Shown one piece after another: positions 13,654-21,215 of a stretch of DNA of 64,000 nt. The position numbers and the translations under genes were made by a program. Position 1 is the first letter of the stretch. Each line of letters starts with the position of its first letter. The notes beneath the pieces are model-generated. The model saw only the letters and a program-made list of their open reading frames with translations. It was not told the origin of the DNA and made no database searches. The DNA lies in contig NZ_VIGH01000008.1 of assembly GCF_006704125.1 (NCBI RefSeq), positions 248,001 to 312,000 on the forward strand, in the 5' to 3' direction. This DNA comes from Rhodococcus spelaei (GTDB lineage: Bacteria > Actinomycetota > Actinomycetes > Mycobacteriales > Mycobacteriaceae).

Positions 13654-13829
13654 GGTTCGGCGCCTCTCCGTCGTGCATACGCCCGACAGGCGGGCGCGCG
13701 CGAACCAACCATGCCACCACCCTGTCGGGTTGACCAATGCCAGTCGGTCAGTGGCCGGAGGACGTCGGTTCAGTGGCACACGGGCGGTAGCGTGGTGTCC
13801 ACGATTGCCGCCGATGAGGAGGACGCCAC

Positions 13830-14279
13830 GTGAAGTTCGAGGAGAACCCCGTCGTGAAGAAGCTCGGTGTCGAGATGCTGCGTGCGCACCAGTGGATCTA
13901 CGAGCGGACAGACGGCCGGATCGGACATCGCCTGCTCGGGGTGCCGTGCCTGCTGCTCGACACGGTCGGCGCGAAGACCGGTCAGGCCCGGGTCAACAGT
14001 CTGACCTACGTGCGCGACGGCGACGACTACGTGGTGGTGGCGTCCAACGGCGGTGCGCCGCGGTCGCCGGGGTGGTACTTCAACCTGCGCAAGCGACCCG
14101 AGGCCCGGATTCGGGTCGGTACCACGGGAATTGCGGTCACCGCCCGGACGCTCGGTCCCGAAGACGGGGACTACGCCCGACTGTTCGCCGCCGCCGACGC
14201 GAACAACGGCGACCGCTACACCGGCTATCAGCGGCACACCGCGCGGCCGATCCCGATTGTGGTGCTGACGCCCCGCTGA
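13830..14279 (+). CDS. Deazaflavin (F420)-dependent nitroreductase-family protein
   Basis: 149 residues of the DUF385/Ddn split-barrel family, which use reduced F420 to reduce quinones, nitroimidazoles and other compounds. Seen features: the N-terminal helix with WIYERTDGRIGHR, LLLDTVGAKTGQARV (cofactor phosphate contacts), the VVVASNGGAPRSPGWYFNL block and the C-terminal RPIPIVVLTPR. GTG start with GAGGA 9-13 bp upstream. Monocistronic; the natural substrate cannot be told from sequence. Confidence 0.85.
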   Translation: MKFEENPVVKKLGVEMLRAHQWIYERTDGRIGHRLLGVPCLLLDTVGAKTGQARVNSLTYVRDGDDYVVVASNGGAPRSPGWYFNLRKRPEARIRVGTTGIAVTARTLGPEDGDYARLFAAADANNGDRYTGYQRHTARPIPIVVLTPR

Positions 14280-14307
14280 TCTCGTGCGGTGTGGAGACCG
14301 CCTCGGA

Positions 14308-15852
14308 TCACGGGACGTCCCCGTCGGTGTCCGAGCCGTGACTGTCTCTGTCGTTGTGGCCGCTGGATCGGTAGCCACTGAAAGTCGGGTCCCACTTCGC
14401 GCGCCATTCACGTAGCTCCGACTCTTCGCGAGCAGTGATGATCCCGTGCAGAATCCCGAACAACTCGTCCAGATGATGCCGGTGATTGACCCGCGGGGTG
14501 CGGGTGGGGTCTATGTGTGCCGGCGGGATCCACAGTGTCCGTCCCGCGTACTCCGAATCCGATGGCGCCACCTCGGTTTTCCAGCCACCGGGTCCGTCGT
14601 GGATCAGTGCATGGCAGTGGTCGCAGGCGAGGTCCTCGGAGTCGATGTCGGTGCGACCACCTGTGACCCAATCCCGAACATGGTGGACTGCAGTCATACT
14701 CGCAGGTGCATCACAGCCGGGGCGGGTGCAACCGCGGGACGCGGCAATGAGGGCAAGGCGCTGATCCGCAGAGGCGAGGCGTTTCTCCCGGCCCAGATGC
14801 AGTGGCCTTCCGTTGTGGTCGAAGAGGACGAGCACCGGATTGGCACGTTCGGCCAATCGGAGTGCGTCGGAGACGGGGACGATCCCGCCCGATGCAGTCG
14901 TCACCACCCCGGATGCTTGCTCCAACTGCTGCAGCGTCATCGTGATGATCGCAGTCACAGGCAGACCGCGATGACGGCCGAGGACACCGGAGCCGAGCAG
15001 GTGTCGGAGTCCGACCTTGAAGGCGTCGTGGTTGCGTTGCGCCGTCGTCCGCGTGTCCCGCGCGGCGGCATGGGCGAGGGCATCACGGTCGACGCGCTCG
15101 GATTCGCAGGTACCCGACGGAGAGGCCGGATCGTCGGGATTGTTCATCCCCGGTCGCGCCATCTTCGCCAGCAACGGTTCGAGTAGAGCCCGGGTCTCGG
15201 GATCGAGCATCCCGGAGATCGGCGTCATGAGGTCCGCCCGTTGGCGCCCGATGCGCAGGCCCCGTTGGCGTTTGCGGTCGCTTTCGGTGTAGTCGCCGTC
15301 AGGATTCAGATAGGCGAGCAGGTCGAGGCCGGCGCGGGTGACGTATTTCGGGTCCGCATGCCGCGCCAACAACGCCAGGATCTGCTCGGCGGCCTCGACT
15401 TTCGTGGCGTCGATGTGGGACGGGATCTGTCGCATGACGTCCCGGACCGCCTCGACGTGCGCCCATCCGATCGCCCCGTCGCGGAACGCCTGCGCGGTGT
15501 GCGGGTAGTCCGGGGACTGTTCCTCGCCATGGAAGGAATGCCACGTCCCGGTACGTTTCGCTGCGCGCAACCGGACCGTCGCGTCGCCTTCGGAGATCCG
15601 GACCGTCTTGACGAGGAACTCGACCGGTGTGATGTCGAACGAGCCAGGCAGGGACCGTTCCGCGGACTCGACGATCACCCGCTGATCGGCTGCGGCGAGC
15701 GTGCGCATCGAGGTTTCGATGCGCTGCAGCGCCTCGACGACGTCGTCGTTCGAGAGCCCGGTCAGCCGGTCGGTGAGCAGGGTCTCGACGGCAGCGTCGA
15801 GCGCAGTCAGGTGCTCACTCACCCGGCCCGCGTCGACACGGTTCGAAAACAT
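14308..15852 (-). CDS. 13E12-type DUF222/HNH endonuclease-domain protein
   Basis: A 514-residue protein of the 13E12 repeat family, common and multi-copy in Corynebacteriales. The N-terminal DUF222 domain spans about residues 20-330; the HNH domain near residues 395-440 has CTRPGCDAP, the HH pair in AVHHVRDW, and LACDHCHALIHDG. All HNH metal and catalytic positions look intact. The C-terminal tail is rich in Asp, Ser, His and Arg. The ATG lies inside a LexA-like box (15843-15858), so DNA-damage control is likely. Biological role in the host is unknown; family members are often associated with mobile or duplicated segments. Confidence 0.88.
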   Translation of the reverse strand: MFSNRVDAGRVSEHLTALDAAVETLLTDRLTGLSNDDVVEALQRIETSMRTLAAADQRVIVESAERSLPGSFDITPVEFLVKTVRISEGDATVRLRAAKRTGTWHSFHGEEQSPDYPHTAQAFRDGAIGWAHVEAVRDVMRQIPSHIDATKVEAAEQILALLARHADPKYVTRAGLDLLAYLNPDGDYTESDRKRQRGLRIGRQRADLMTPISGMLDPETRALLEPLLAKMARPGMNNPDDPASPSGTCESERVDRDALAHAAARDTRTTAQRNHDAFKVGLRHLLGSGVLGRHRGLPVTAIITMTLQQLEQASGVVTTASGGIVPVSDALRLAERANPVLVLFDHNGRPLHLGREKRLASADQRLALIAASRGCTRPGCDAPASMTAVHHVRDWVTGGRTDIDSEDLACDHCHALIHDGPGGWKTEVAPSDSEYAGRTLWIPPAHIDPTRTPRVNHRHHLDELFGILHGIITAREESELREWRAKWDPTFSGYRSSGHNDRDSHGSDTDGDVP

Positions 15853-15858
15853 GTTCGA
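15843..15858 (-). promoter_or_regulatory. LexA (SOS) box overlapping the HNH gene start
   Basis: Read on the minus strand the site is TCGAACATGTTTTCGA, one mismatch from the mycobacterial SOS consensus TCGAAC-N4-GTTCGA. The central ATG is the start codon of the HNH gene. Several 13E12 genes in M. tuberculosis are known LexA targets, which supports the call. A TANNNT box on the same strand (TATTGT, 15859-15864) sits next to it and fits a leaderless transcript. Confidence 0.55.
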
Positions 15859-15928
15859 ACAATAGCGGAGGGGTCCGACAAGAATTCGTGGATGCGGATG
15901 GCTGTTCAGTTCGCGGGCGGGAGCTCGA

Positions 15929-15948
15929 TCGATACATTAATGTATCGA
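15929..15948 (+). promoter_or_regulatory. 20-bp perfect palindrome, likely operator of the adjacent TetR gene
   Basis: TCGATACATTAATGTATCGA is a perfect 20-bp palindrome ending 2 bp before the TetR ATG. It contains TAATGT (15938-15943), a good -10 box placed for a leaderless transcript, so a repressor bound here would block the promoter. Autoregulation by the adjacent TetR is inferred from position. Confidence 0.65.
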
Positions 15949-15950
15949 AC

Positions 15951-16556
15951 ATGCCGAGGAGTCGAGCGCAGACGAGAGAGCGGCTGCTCGTCGCCGCCCT
16001 CGACGTGTTCGCCGACGAGGGATTCGGCCGCTCGACGGTGGAACAGGTCTGTGAGCGTGCGGGATTCAGTCGCGGTGCGTTCTACTCCAACTTCGACTCA
16101 CTGGACGAACTGTTCTTGGCGATGTGGGAGCAGCGGTCGGCCGCGATGCTCGACGGGATCCGGAATGCGGTCACCACCGCGGAGTCCGACGCCGCCACCG
16201 AACCCTTCGATCTCGATCGTGCCGCCGCCCGCATCCTCGCCGCGATCCCCGTCGAGGACCGTTGGTATCGCGTCACCGCCGAGTTCACCGCGCACGCCCT
16301 GCGCAACCCGGAGCTGAAGCCTGTGATGGCGGCACGGGAGTCCGCCATCCAGGCGACGATCCTGCCGATCGTCGAGGCCGCCCTCGGTGGTGCAGGACGG
16401 GTCGTCACCGATGCGCAGGCACTCTGCCGTGCACTCGTCGCCGTCCACGACGGCACGTCCGTTCAGGTTCTGATGGAACCGGACGACCCCCGGATCACCC
16501 GTGCACGTGTCGACCTGTTCGTACACGTGCTCCGCAGTTACAGCGAGAACGATTGA
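15951..16556 (+). CDS. TetR/AcrR-family transcriptional regulator
   Basis: 201-residue TetR regulator. The N-terminal HTH is clear: RERLLVAALDVFADEGFGRS, then VEQVCERAGFSRGAFYSNF. The C-terminal ligand domain is about residues 75-200 and has no recognisable ligand signature. The ATG at 15951 is chosen because it follows a well-placed -10 box inside a palindrome and gives the normal TetR N-terminus; the open frame upstream is fortuitous. It lies 7 bp before the flavoprotein gene, so both are one unit and the repressor likely responds to a substrate of that enzyme. Confidence 0.88.
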   Translation: MPRSRAQTRERLLVAALDVFADEGFGRSTVEQVCERAGFSRGAFYSNFDSLDELFLAMWEQRSAAMLDGIRNAVTTAESDAATEPFDLDRAAARILAAIPVEDRWYRVTAEFTAHALRNPELKPVMAARESAIQATILPIVEAALGGAGRVVTDAQALCRALVAVHDGTSVQVLMEPDDPRITRARVDLFVHVLRSYSEND

Positions 16557-16563
16557 GGTGCAG

Positions 16564-18222
16564 ATGTCCGAGACAGTCGATGTCATCGTGGTCGGGGCCG
16601 GGCTCGCCGGTCTGGTCGCCACCTACGAACTGACCAGGGCGGGCAAGTCCGTCCTCGTCGTCGATCAGGAGAACGAGGCCAACCTCGGTGGCCAGGCATT
16701 CTGGTCGCTGGGCGGTCTGTTCCTGGTCGACAGTCCCGAGCAACGCCGCATGGGAATCAAGGACTCCTACGAGCTGGCCATGCAGGACTGGCTGGGCAGC
16801 GCCGGCTTCGACCGGGAGCGCGAGGACCACTGGGGCCGGCAGTGGGCTCGGGCCTACGTGCAGTTCGCGGCCGGGGAGAAGCGCGCCTACCTGCACGACC
16901 TCGGGCTCAAGGTGATGCCGAATGTCGGGTGGGCCGAACGTGGTTCGGGTACGGCCACCGGGCACGGCAACTCGGTGCCGCGTTTCCACATCACCTGGGG
17001 TACCGGCCCCGAGGTGGTCCGGGTGTTCCGCGAACCGGTCCTCGAGGCCGCCGGCCGCGGACTGGTCACCTTCAAGCACCGCCACCAGGTCGACGAACTG
17101 ATCGTCGAGAACGGCGCCGCGGTCGGCGTGCGGGGCACGGTGCTCGAGCCGTCCACGGAGCCGCGCGGGGTCAAGTCGAACCGAAACCCGGCGGGGGAGT
17201 TCGAATTGCGCGCTCAGGCGGTGATCGTCACCTCCGGCGGCATCGGCGGAAACCCCGACCTGGTCAAGGCGAACTGGCCCTCCGAGCGCCTCGGCCGGGT
17301 TCCCGACCGGATGATCACCGGGGTGCCCGCGCACGTCGACGGCCGGATGCTCGGCATCACCGAATCGGCGGGCGGAAACATCGTCAACCGCGACCGGATG
17401 TGGCACTACACCGAGGGCATCGTCAACTGGGATCCGATCTGGCCCGACCACGCGATCCGCATCATCCCGGGCCCGTCGTCTCTGTGGCTCGACGCGACCG
17501 GTCAGCGGCTGCCGGTGCCGCTGTTCCCCGGCTTCGACACCCTCGCCACCCTCAAGCACATCCTGGGGACCGGGCACGACCACACCTGGTACATCCTGAC
17601 GCAGTCGATCATCGAGAAGGAGTTCGCGCTGTCGGGCTCCGAGCAGAACCCGGACATGACGGGCAAGGACCTGAAACTGTTGCTCGGCCGCGTCAAGAAG
17701 GGCGCGACTGGCCCTGTGGAGGCGTTCAAGCAGCACGGCGAGGACTTCGTGGTGCGCGACAACTTGCGTGACCTCGTCGACGGGATGAACGCGATCAATC
17801 CGGGCCCGCCGCTGGACTTCGAGCAGGTCGAGCGGGAGGTGGTCGCTCGCGACCGCGAGGTGGACAACGCGTACTCCAAGGACATGCAGCTGATGGCGAT
17901 CAAGAACGCGCGCGCCTACACCCCGGACAAGGTCATCCGGGTCGCCAAGCCGCACAAGCTGCAGGATCCCGCGCACGGCCCGATGATCGCGGTCCGGCTG
18001 AACCTGCTGACCCGCAAGACGCTCGGCGGTCTCGAGACGAACCTGGACTCCCAGGTGATACGTCCCGACGGCAGCGCGTTCGACGGCCTGTATGCGGCGG
18101 GCGAGGTCGCAGGCTTCGGCGGCGGCGGGGTGCACGGCTACAACGCGCTCGAGGGCACCTTCCTCGGCGGGTGCATCTTCTCCGGCCGTGCGGCCGGCCG
18201 TGCACTCGCCCGCGACCTGTAG
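16564..18222 (+). CDS. FAD-binding dehydrogenase (Rv0785-like, fumarate reductase/KstD fold)
   Basis: 552 residues. The N-terminal dinucleotide motif VIVVGAGLAGLVATYELTRAG and the C-terminal FAD segment GLYAAGEVAGFGGGGVHGYN define a flavoprotein of the succinate dehydrogenase/3-ketosteroid dehydrogenase superfamily. It most resembles the uncharacterised FAD-binding dehydrogenase group typified by M. tuberculosis Rv0785 (NLGGQAFWSLGGLFLVDSPE, HGNSVPRFHITWGTGPE). No signal peptide, so cytoplasmic. Substrate unknown; the TetR gene 7 bp upstream and its palindrome suggest inducible expression. ATG at 16564 follows GAGGTGC. A strong hairpin follows the stop. Confidence 0.85.
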   Translation: MSETVDVIVVGAGLAGLVATYELTRAGKSVLVVDQENEANLGGQAFWSLGGLFLVDSPEQRRMGIKDSYELAMQDWLGSAGFDREREDHWGRQWARAYVQFAAGEKRAYLHDLGLKVMPNVGWAERGSGTATGHGNSVPRFHITWGTGPEVVRVFREPVLEAAGRGLVTFKHRHQVDELIVENGAAVGVRGTVLEPSTEPRGVKSNRNPAGEFELRAQAVIVTSGGIGGNPDLVKANWPSERLGRVPDRMITGVPAHVDGRMLGITESAGGNIVNRDRMWHYTEGIVNWDPIWPDHAIRIIPGPSSLWLDATGQRLPVPLFPGFDTLATLKHILGTGHDHTWYILTQSIIEKEFALSGSEQNPDMTGKDLKLLLGRVKKGATGPVEAFKQHGEDFVVRDNLRDLVDGMNAINPGPPLDFEQVEREVVARDREVDNAYSKDMQLMAIKNARAYTPDKVIRVAKPHKLQDPAHGPMIAVRLNLLTRKTLGGLETNLDSQVIRPDGSAFDGLYAAGEVAGFGGGGVHGYNALEGTFLGGCIFSGRAAGRALARDL

Positions 18223-18235
18223 CGCCTGCGGCAAC

Positions 18236-18277
18236 TGTGCGCGCGGTTCACCCCAACTGGGGTGAACCGCGCGCACA
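18236..18277. terminator. Bidirectional terminator between flavoprotein and phosphatase genes
   Basis: A 19-bp perfect stem (TGTGCGCGCGGTTCACCCC, 18236-18254, with its complement 18259-18277) and a 4-nt loop lie between two convergent genes. An almost identical hairpin occurs at 19336-19377 after the second phosphatase gene, differing by one loop base. Confidence 0.85.
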
Positions 18278-18293
18278 GGCAGCGAAGCTGCTT

Positions 18294-19211
18294 CTACCCG
18301 AGCAGTTTGGCCTTCAGCGCAAGGATGGCCTGCGGGGACAGTTTGAGCCCTTCGGTGAGGTAGCGGTCGACCGTGCCGTAGTCGGCAGTGAGCTGGTCGA
18401 TACCCGCCTGCAGGAAGCTCGGTTCGACCCCGACCAGCGGAGCCATGTTCGCCGCGGCGTCGCCGAAGATGCGATGCAAGGTCGCGAGACTCGCCGCAAT
18501 CGAGTCCTTCGTGTACTCGTTGGTGAGCAGGTAGTCGTCCATGATCGTCTTCGAGTCGACCCCGGCGATGGACAGCAGCAGGTAGGACGTCCACCCCGTC
18601 CGATCCTTGCCTCCGGTGCAGTGGAAGACCACCGGTCCGGTCGCGGTGGCCATGTCGGTGAGCATCGTCCCGAACTGGGTGCGTACGTCCTCGCCCGTGA
18701 CGAATTGTCGGTTCATCGCCTGCATGAAGGCACGCGAATCGTCAACAGACTTGATCTGGGACAGCACCGTGGTGTAATCGCCGGCCCCGATCGGCAGGCG
18801 GGTGTAGGTGACGCCGCCGGGCAGTACGTCGGGCTTCTTGGTGACCTCGTAGTCCGTGCGCAGATCGAAGACGGTGGAGAGCTTCAGGCCGGTGAGGGTG
18901 GCCAGGTCCGCGTCATTGGGCACGATCGCGTTCGCGCGGTAGAATAGTCCCTTGTTCACGTGCCGTCCGGCGAGCCCGGTGTATCCCGGGCCGGTGCCCG
19001 CGACGTCGCGAAAGTTGTCGATGCTGGCCAGCCGCGGGGCGTCCGGGGCGGGAGCCGAACTGCCGAGGGCGGCAGAGCCGGAGTCGAGTAGTGCCGTGAC
19101 CGACGCCGGGAGGGTCGGGTCAGCCTGGGCGACGCCGATGCCACCGATGCTCGGGACCAACGCCGCGCTGGAGATGACGAGAACTCCGGCAGTTCTGGAA
19201 CGATGAGACAT
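18294..19211 (-). CDS. Secreted PtpB-like protein phosphatase, copy A
   Basis: 305 residues of the tyrosine/serine phosphatase family that includes M. tuberculosis PtpB (Y_phosphatase3). The N-terminus is a signal peptide with likely cleavage after ALA-type GVAQA (residue 30). The catalytic P-loop HCTGGKDRTG has Cys198 and Arg204; RLASIDNFRDVAGTG and YRANAIVPNDADL are family blocks. Unlike PtpB, which lacks a classical signal peptide, this one should be exported. ATG at 19211 has GGAAAGAG 9 bp upstream. It is a tandem paralogue of copy B with the same domain layout and length. Substrate unknown. Confidence 0.85.
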   Translation of the reverse strand: MSHRSRTAGVLVISSAALVPSIGGIGVAQADPTLPASVTALLDSGSAALGSSAPAPDAPRLASIDNFRDVAGTGPGYTGLAGRHVNKGLFYRANAIVPNDADLATLTGLKLSTVFDLRTDYEVTKKPDVLPGGVTYTRLPIGAGDYTTVLSQIKSVDDSRAFMQAMNRQFVTGEDVRTQFGTMLTDMATATGPVVFHCTGGKDRTGWTSYLLLSIAGVDSKTIMDDYLLTNEYTKDSIAASLATLHRIFGDAAANMAPLVGVEPSFLQAGIDQLTADYGTVDRYLTEGLKLSPQAILALKAKLLG

Positions 19212-19335
19212 ACGTACTCTTTCCGATCGACGTGCTGGACGTGTGTACAAACCGGAATTGATACGGATTTCGTGACCTTCGTCATGCTCGTGTCTCGTTC
19301 AGCGGGAGGACCCAGTCGGCGAACGCCACGGCAAC

Positions 19336-19377
19336 TGTGCGCGCGGTTCACCCCAACCGGGGTGAACCGCGCGCACA
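19336..19377 (-). terminator. Terminator after phosphatase copy B
   Basis: Same 19-bp stem as at 18236-18277. The flanks also match (GGCAACTGTG before, CACAGGCAGCGAAGCTGCT after, then into the 3' end of the coding region), so the hairpin was copied together with the gene. Unit length of the duplication is about 1,100 bp. Confidence 0.85.
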
Positions 19378-19393
19378 GGCAGCGAAGCTGCTA

Positions 19394-20308
19394 CTACCCG
19401 ACCAGCTTGGCCTTCAGCTTGCCGATGGTGGCGGGGCTCAGCCCCAGCCCCTCGGTCAGGTACTTGTCCATCGAGCCGTAAGTCGTCGCGACCTGGTCGA
19501 GTCCGGCCTGCAGGAAGCTCTGCTCGACGGTGACCAGCGGCAGGAAGTTGACGTAGGCGTCGCCGAACGCGCGCTTGAGGCCCTCGGTGTTCTTGGCGAT
19601 CGAGTCCTTGGCGTACTCGTTGGTCAGCAGGTAGTCGTCCATGATGGTCTGGTTGGACACTCCGGCGATACTGAGCAGGACCGCAGAGGCCCAGCCGGTA
19701 CGGTCCTTGCCTGCCGTGCAGTGGAAGACCTGGCCGCCGTCGGTGGTCGCCAGATCGGTGAGCAACTCGCGGAACTTCGCCTTCTCGACGTCGCCGGTCG
19801 CGAAGGACCGGTTCATGTCCTGCATCATCTTTCGCGCGTCGTCGGGCGACTTGATCTTGCCGAGCATCGCGTTGATGTTCCCGGACAGGATGGGGATGCG
19901 CTTGTAGGTGACGCCGGAGGGCAGGACGTCCTGCTTCTGGGCGACCTCGTCGTCGGTGCGCAGGTCGTACACCGTCGAGAGCTTCAGACCGGCGAGGGTT
20001 GCCATGTCGGCCTCGTTGGGCACGATCGCGTTGGCGCGGTAGAAGACGCCCTTGTTCACGTGGGTCCAGCCGGCGGCGTACCCGGCGCCGGTGCCGGCGA
20101 CGTCACGGAAGTTGTCGATGCTGGCGAGGCGGGGCGCGTCTGCCGCGGGAGCCGAGCTGCCGAGGCCGGCGGATCCGGCGTCGAGCAGTGCGGTGACGGC
20201 GGGCGGGTTCGAGGGCTCGGCCTGCGCGAGGGCGCCGCCGACGCCCGAGAGCAGCGCCGCGCCGCTGACCACGAGTGCGCACGCGAAAGTGGAACCGTGT
20301 CGAGACAT
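19394..20308 (-). CDS. Secreted PtpB-like protein phosphatase, copy B
   Basis: 304 residues, paralogous to copy A over its whole length. Signal peptide with likely cleavage after ALAQA (residue 30); P-loop HCTAGKDRTG with Cys197 and Arg203; C-terminal GLSPATIGKLKAKLVG matches the end of copy A. ATG at 20308 has GGAAGG 9 bp upstream. Both copies keep the catalytic Cys and Arg, so neither looks decayed. The copies have diverged most around the substrate-side loops (GAGDYTTVLSQ in A against LSGNINAMLGK in B), hinting at different targets. Confidence 0.85.
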   Translation of the reverse strand: MSRHGSTFACALVVSGAALLSGVGGALAQAEPSNPPAVTALLDAGSAGLGSSAPAADAPRLASIDNFRDVAGTGAGYAAGWTHVNKGVFYRANAIVPNEADMATLAGLKLSTVYDLRTDDEVAQKQDVLPSGVTYKRIPILSGNINAMLGKIKSPDDARKMMQDMNRSFATGDVEKAKFRELLTDLATTDGGQVFHCTAGKDRTGWASAVLLSIAGVSNQTIMDDYLLTNEYAKDSIAKNTEGLKRAFGDAYVNFLPLVTVEQSFLQAGLDQVATTYGSMDKYLTEGLGLSPATIGKLKAKLVG

Positions 20309-20525
20309 GAAGGACCTTCCGATCGGATGAGGGGCTTCGTGGACGTGGAACGAAGCCACGGTCGCCCGGCGAGGCCTCGAGGCGCGCCGGTCCCTCCCGC
20401 TCAGCGGTCAGGATTCGGTACTCGCGGGCATTCGCCGGTCCGATTGCCTCAGGCGACCACCCGTACCGGTAGGCTGGGGCGGCTTGTGGCCGTACCCGTC
20501 GCGTGAAGGGCAGAGAAGAGCCGAG

Positions 20526-20759
20526 ATGAAACTGTTCCTGGACATCCTGCTGGTGATCACCAGCGTGCTGCTGATCGTGTTCGTGCTGTTGCACCGCGGT
20601 AAGGGCGGCGGCCTGTCCAGCCTGTTCGGCGGCGGCGTGCAGTCGAGCCTGTCCGGCTCCACTGTGGTCGAGAAGAACCTCGACCGCCTGACCCTGTTCA
20701 CCGCCGCGGTCTGGCTGATCGCGATCCTCGGCATCGGCCTCGAGATCAAGTTCAGCTGA
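20526..20759 (+). CDS. secG: Preprotein translocase subunit SecG
   Basis: 77 residues with two membrane helices (about 2-20 and 55-74) joined by a Gly/Ser loop with KGGGLSSLFGGG, the SecG signature. It is an accessory subunit of the SecYEG channel. ATG at 20526 gives the canonical MKLFLDILLVITS start; a TAGGCT -10-like box lies at 20470-20475. In relatives secG follows tpiA or ppc closely; here it is 7.7 kb from tpiA. Confidence 0.93.
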   Translation: MKLFLDILLVITSVLLIVFVLLHRGKGGGLSSLFGGGVQSSLSGSTVVEKNLDRLTLFTAAVWLIAILGIGLEIKFS

Positions 20760-20761
20760 CG

Positions 20762-21172
20762 GTGGCCGATCTGATCCGGTCGGCCGTCCTGCCCGACGCC
20801 GGGGCCGCACTGATCGATGCCCCGGAGTTCGCGACTCTCGCGACGATCGAGCCGTCCGGACAGCCGCAGTTGTCGGTGATCTGGGTGCAGCGCGACGGTG
20901 GCGACGTGCTGTTCTCGACCGTGCAGGGCAGGCGCAAGGCAGCCAACCTCGAACGCGACCCCCGGGCCACCCTGCTGGTGTACCCGGCGTCGCGACCGTA
21001 CAGCTACCTCGAGGTGCGCGGCACGGTCACGTTCACCGAGGACCCGGACGGTTCGCTGATCCACGCCCTCGCGACGAAGTACACCGGCGCCCAGCGCTGG
21101 GAGTTCGACGCGCCCGGCACGCCGCGCGTGATCGGCAGGCTGACCCCCGACGCGGTGGTGTTCAAGGCCTGA
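20762..21172 (+). CDS. PPOX-class F420-dependent oxidoreductase-like protein
   Basis: 136 residues with the split beta-barrel of the pyridoxamine-phosphate-oxidase-like family (FDOR-B type in actinobacteria). Seen blocks: [39 protein letters not shown], and [14 protein letters not shown]. Likely uses F420 or flavin; substrate unknown. GTG start 2 bp after secG, so it is in the secG transcript, 43 bp before ppc. Confidence 0.8.
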   Translation: MADLIRSAVLPDAGAALIDAPEFATLATIEPSGQPQLSVIWVQRDGGDVLFSTVQGRRKAANLERDPRATLLVYPASRPYSYLEVRGTVTFTEDPDGSLIHALATKYTGAQRWEFDAPGTPRVIGRLTPDAVVFKA

Positions 21173-21215
21173 CGTTCGCGCTGCGGCGCGGCGTCCGCGC
21201 CCCGATACTGGGGCG

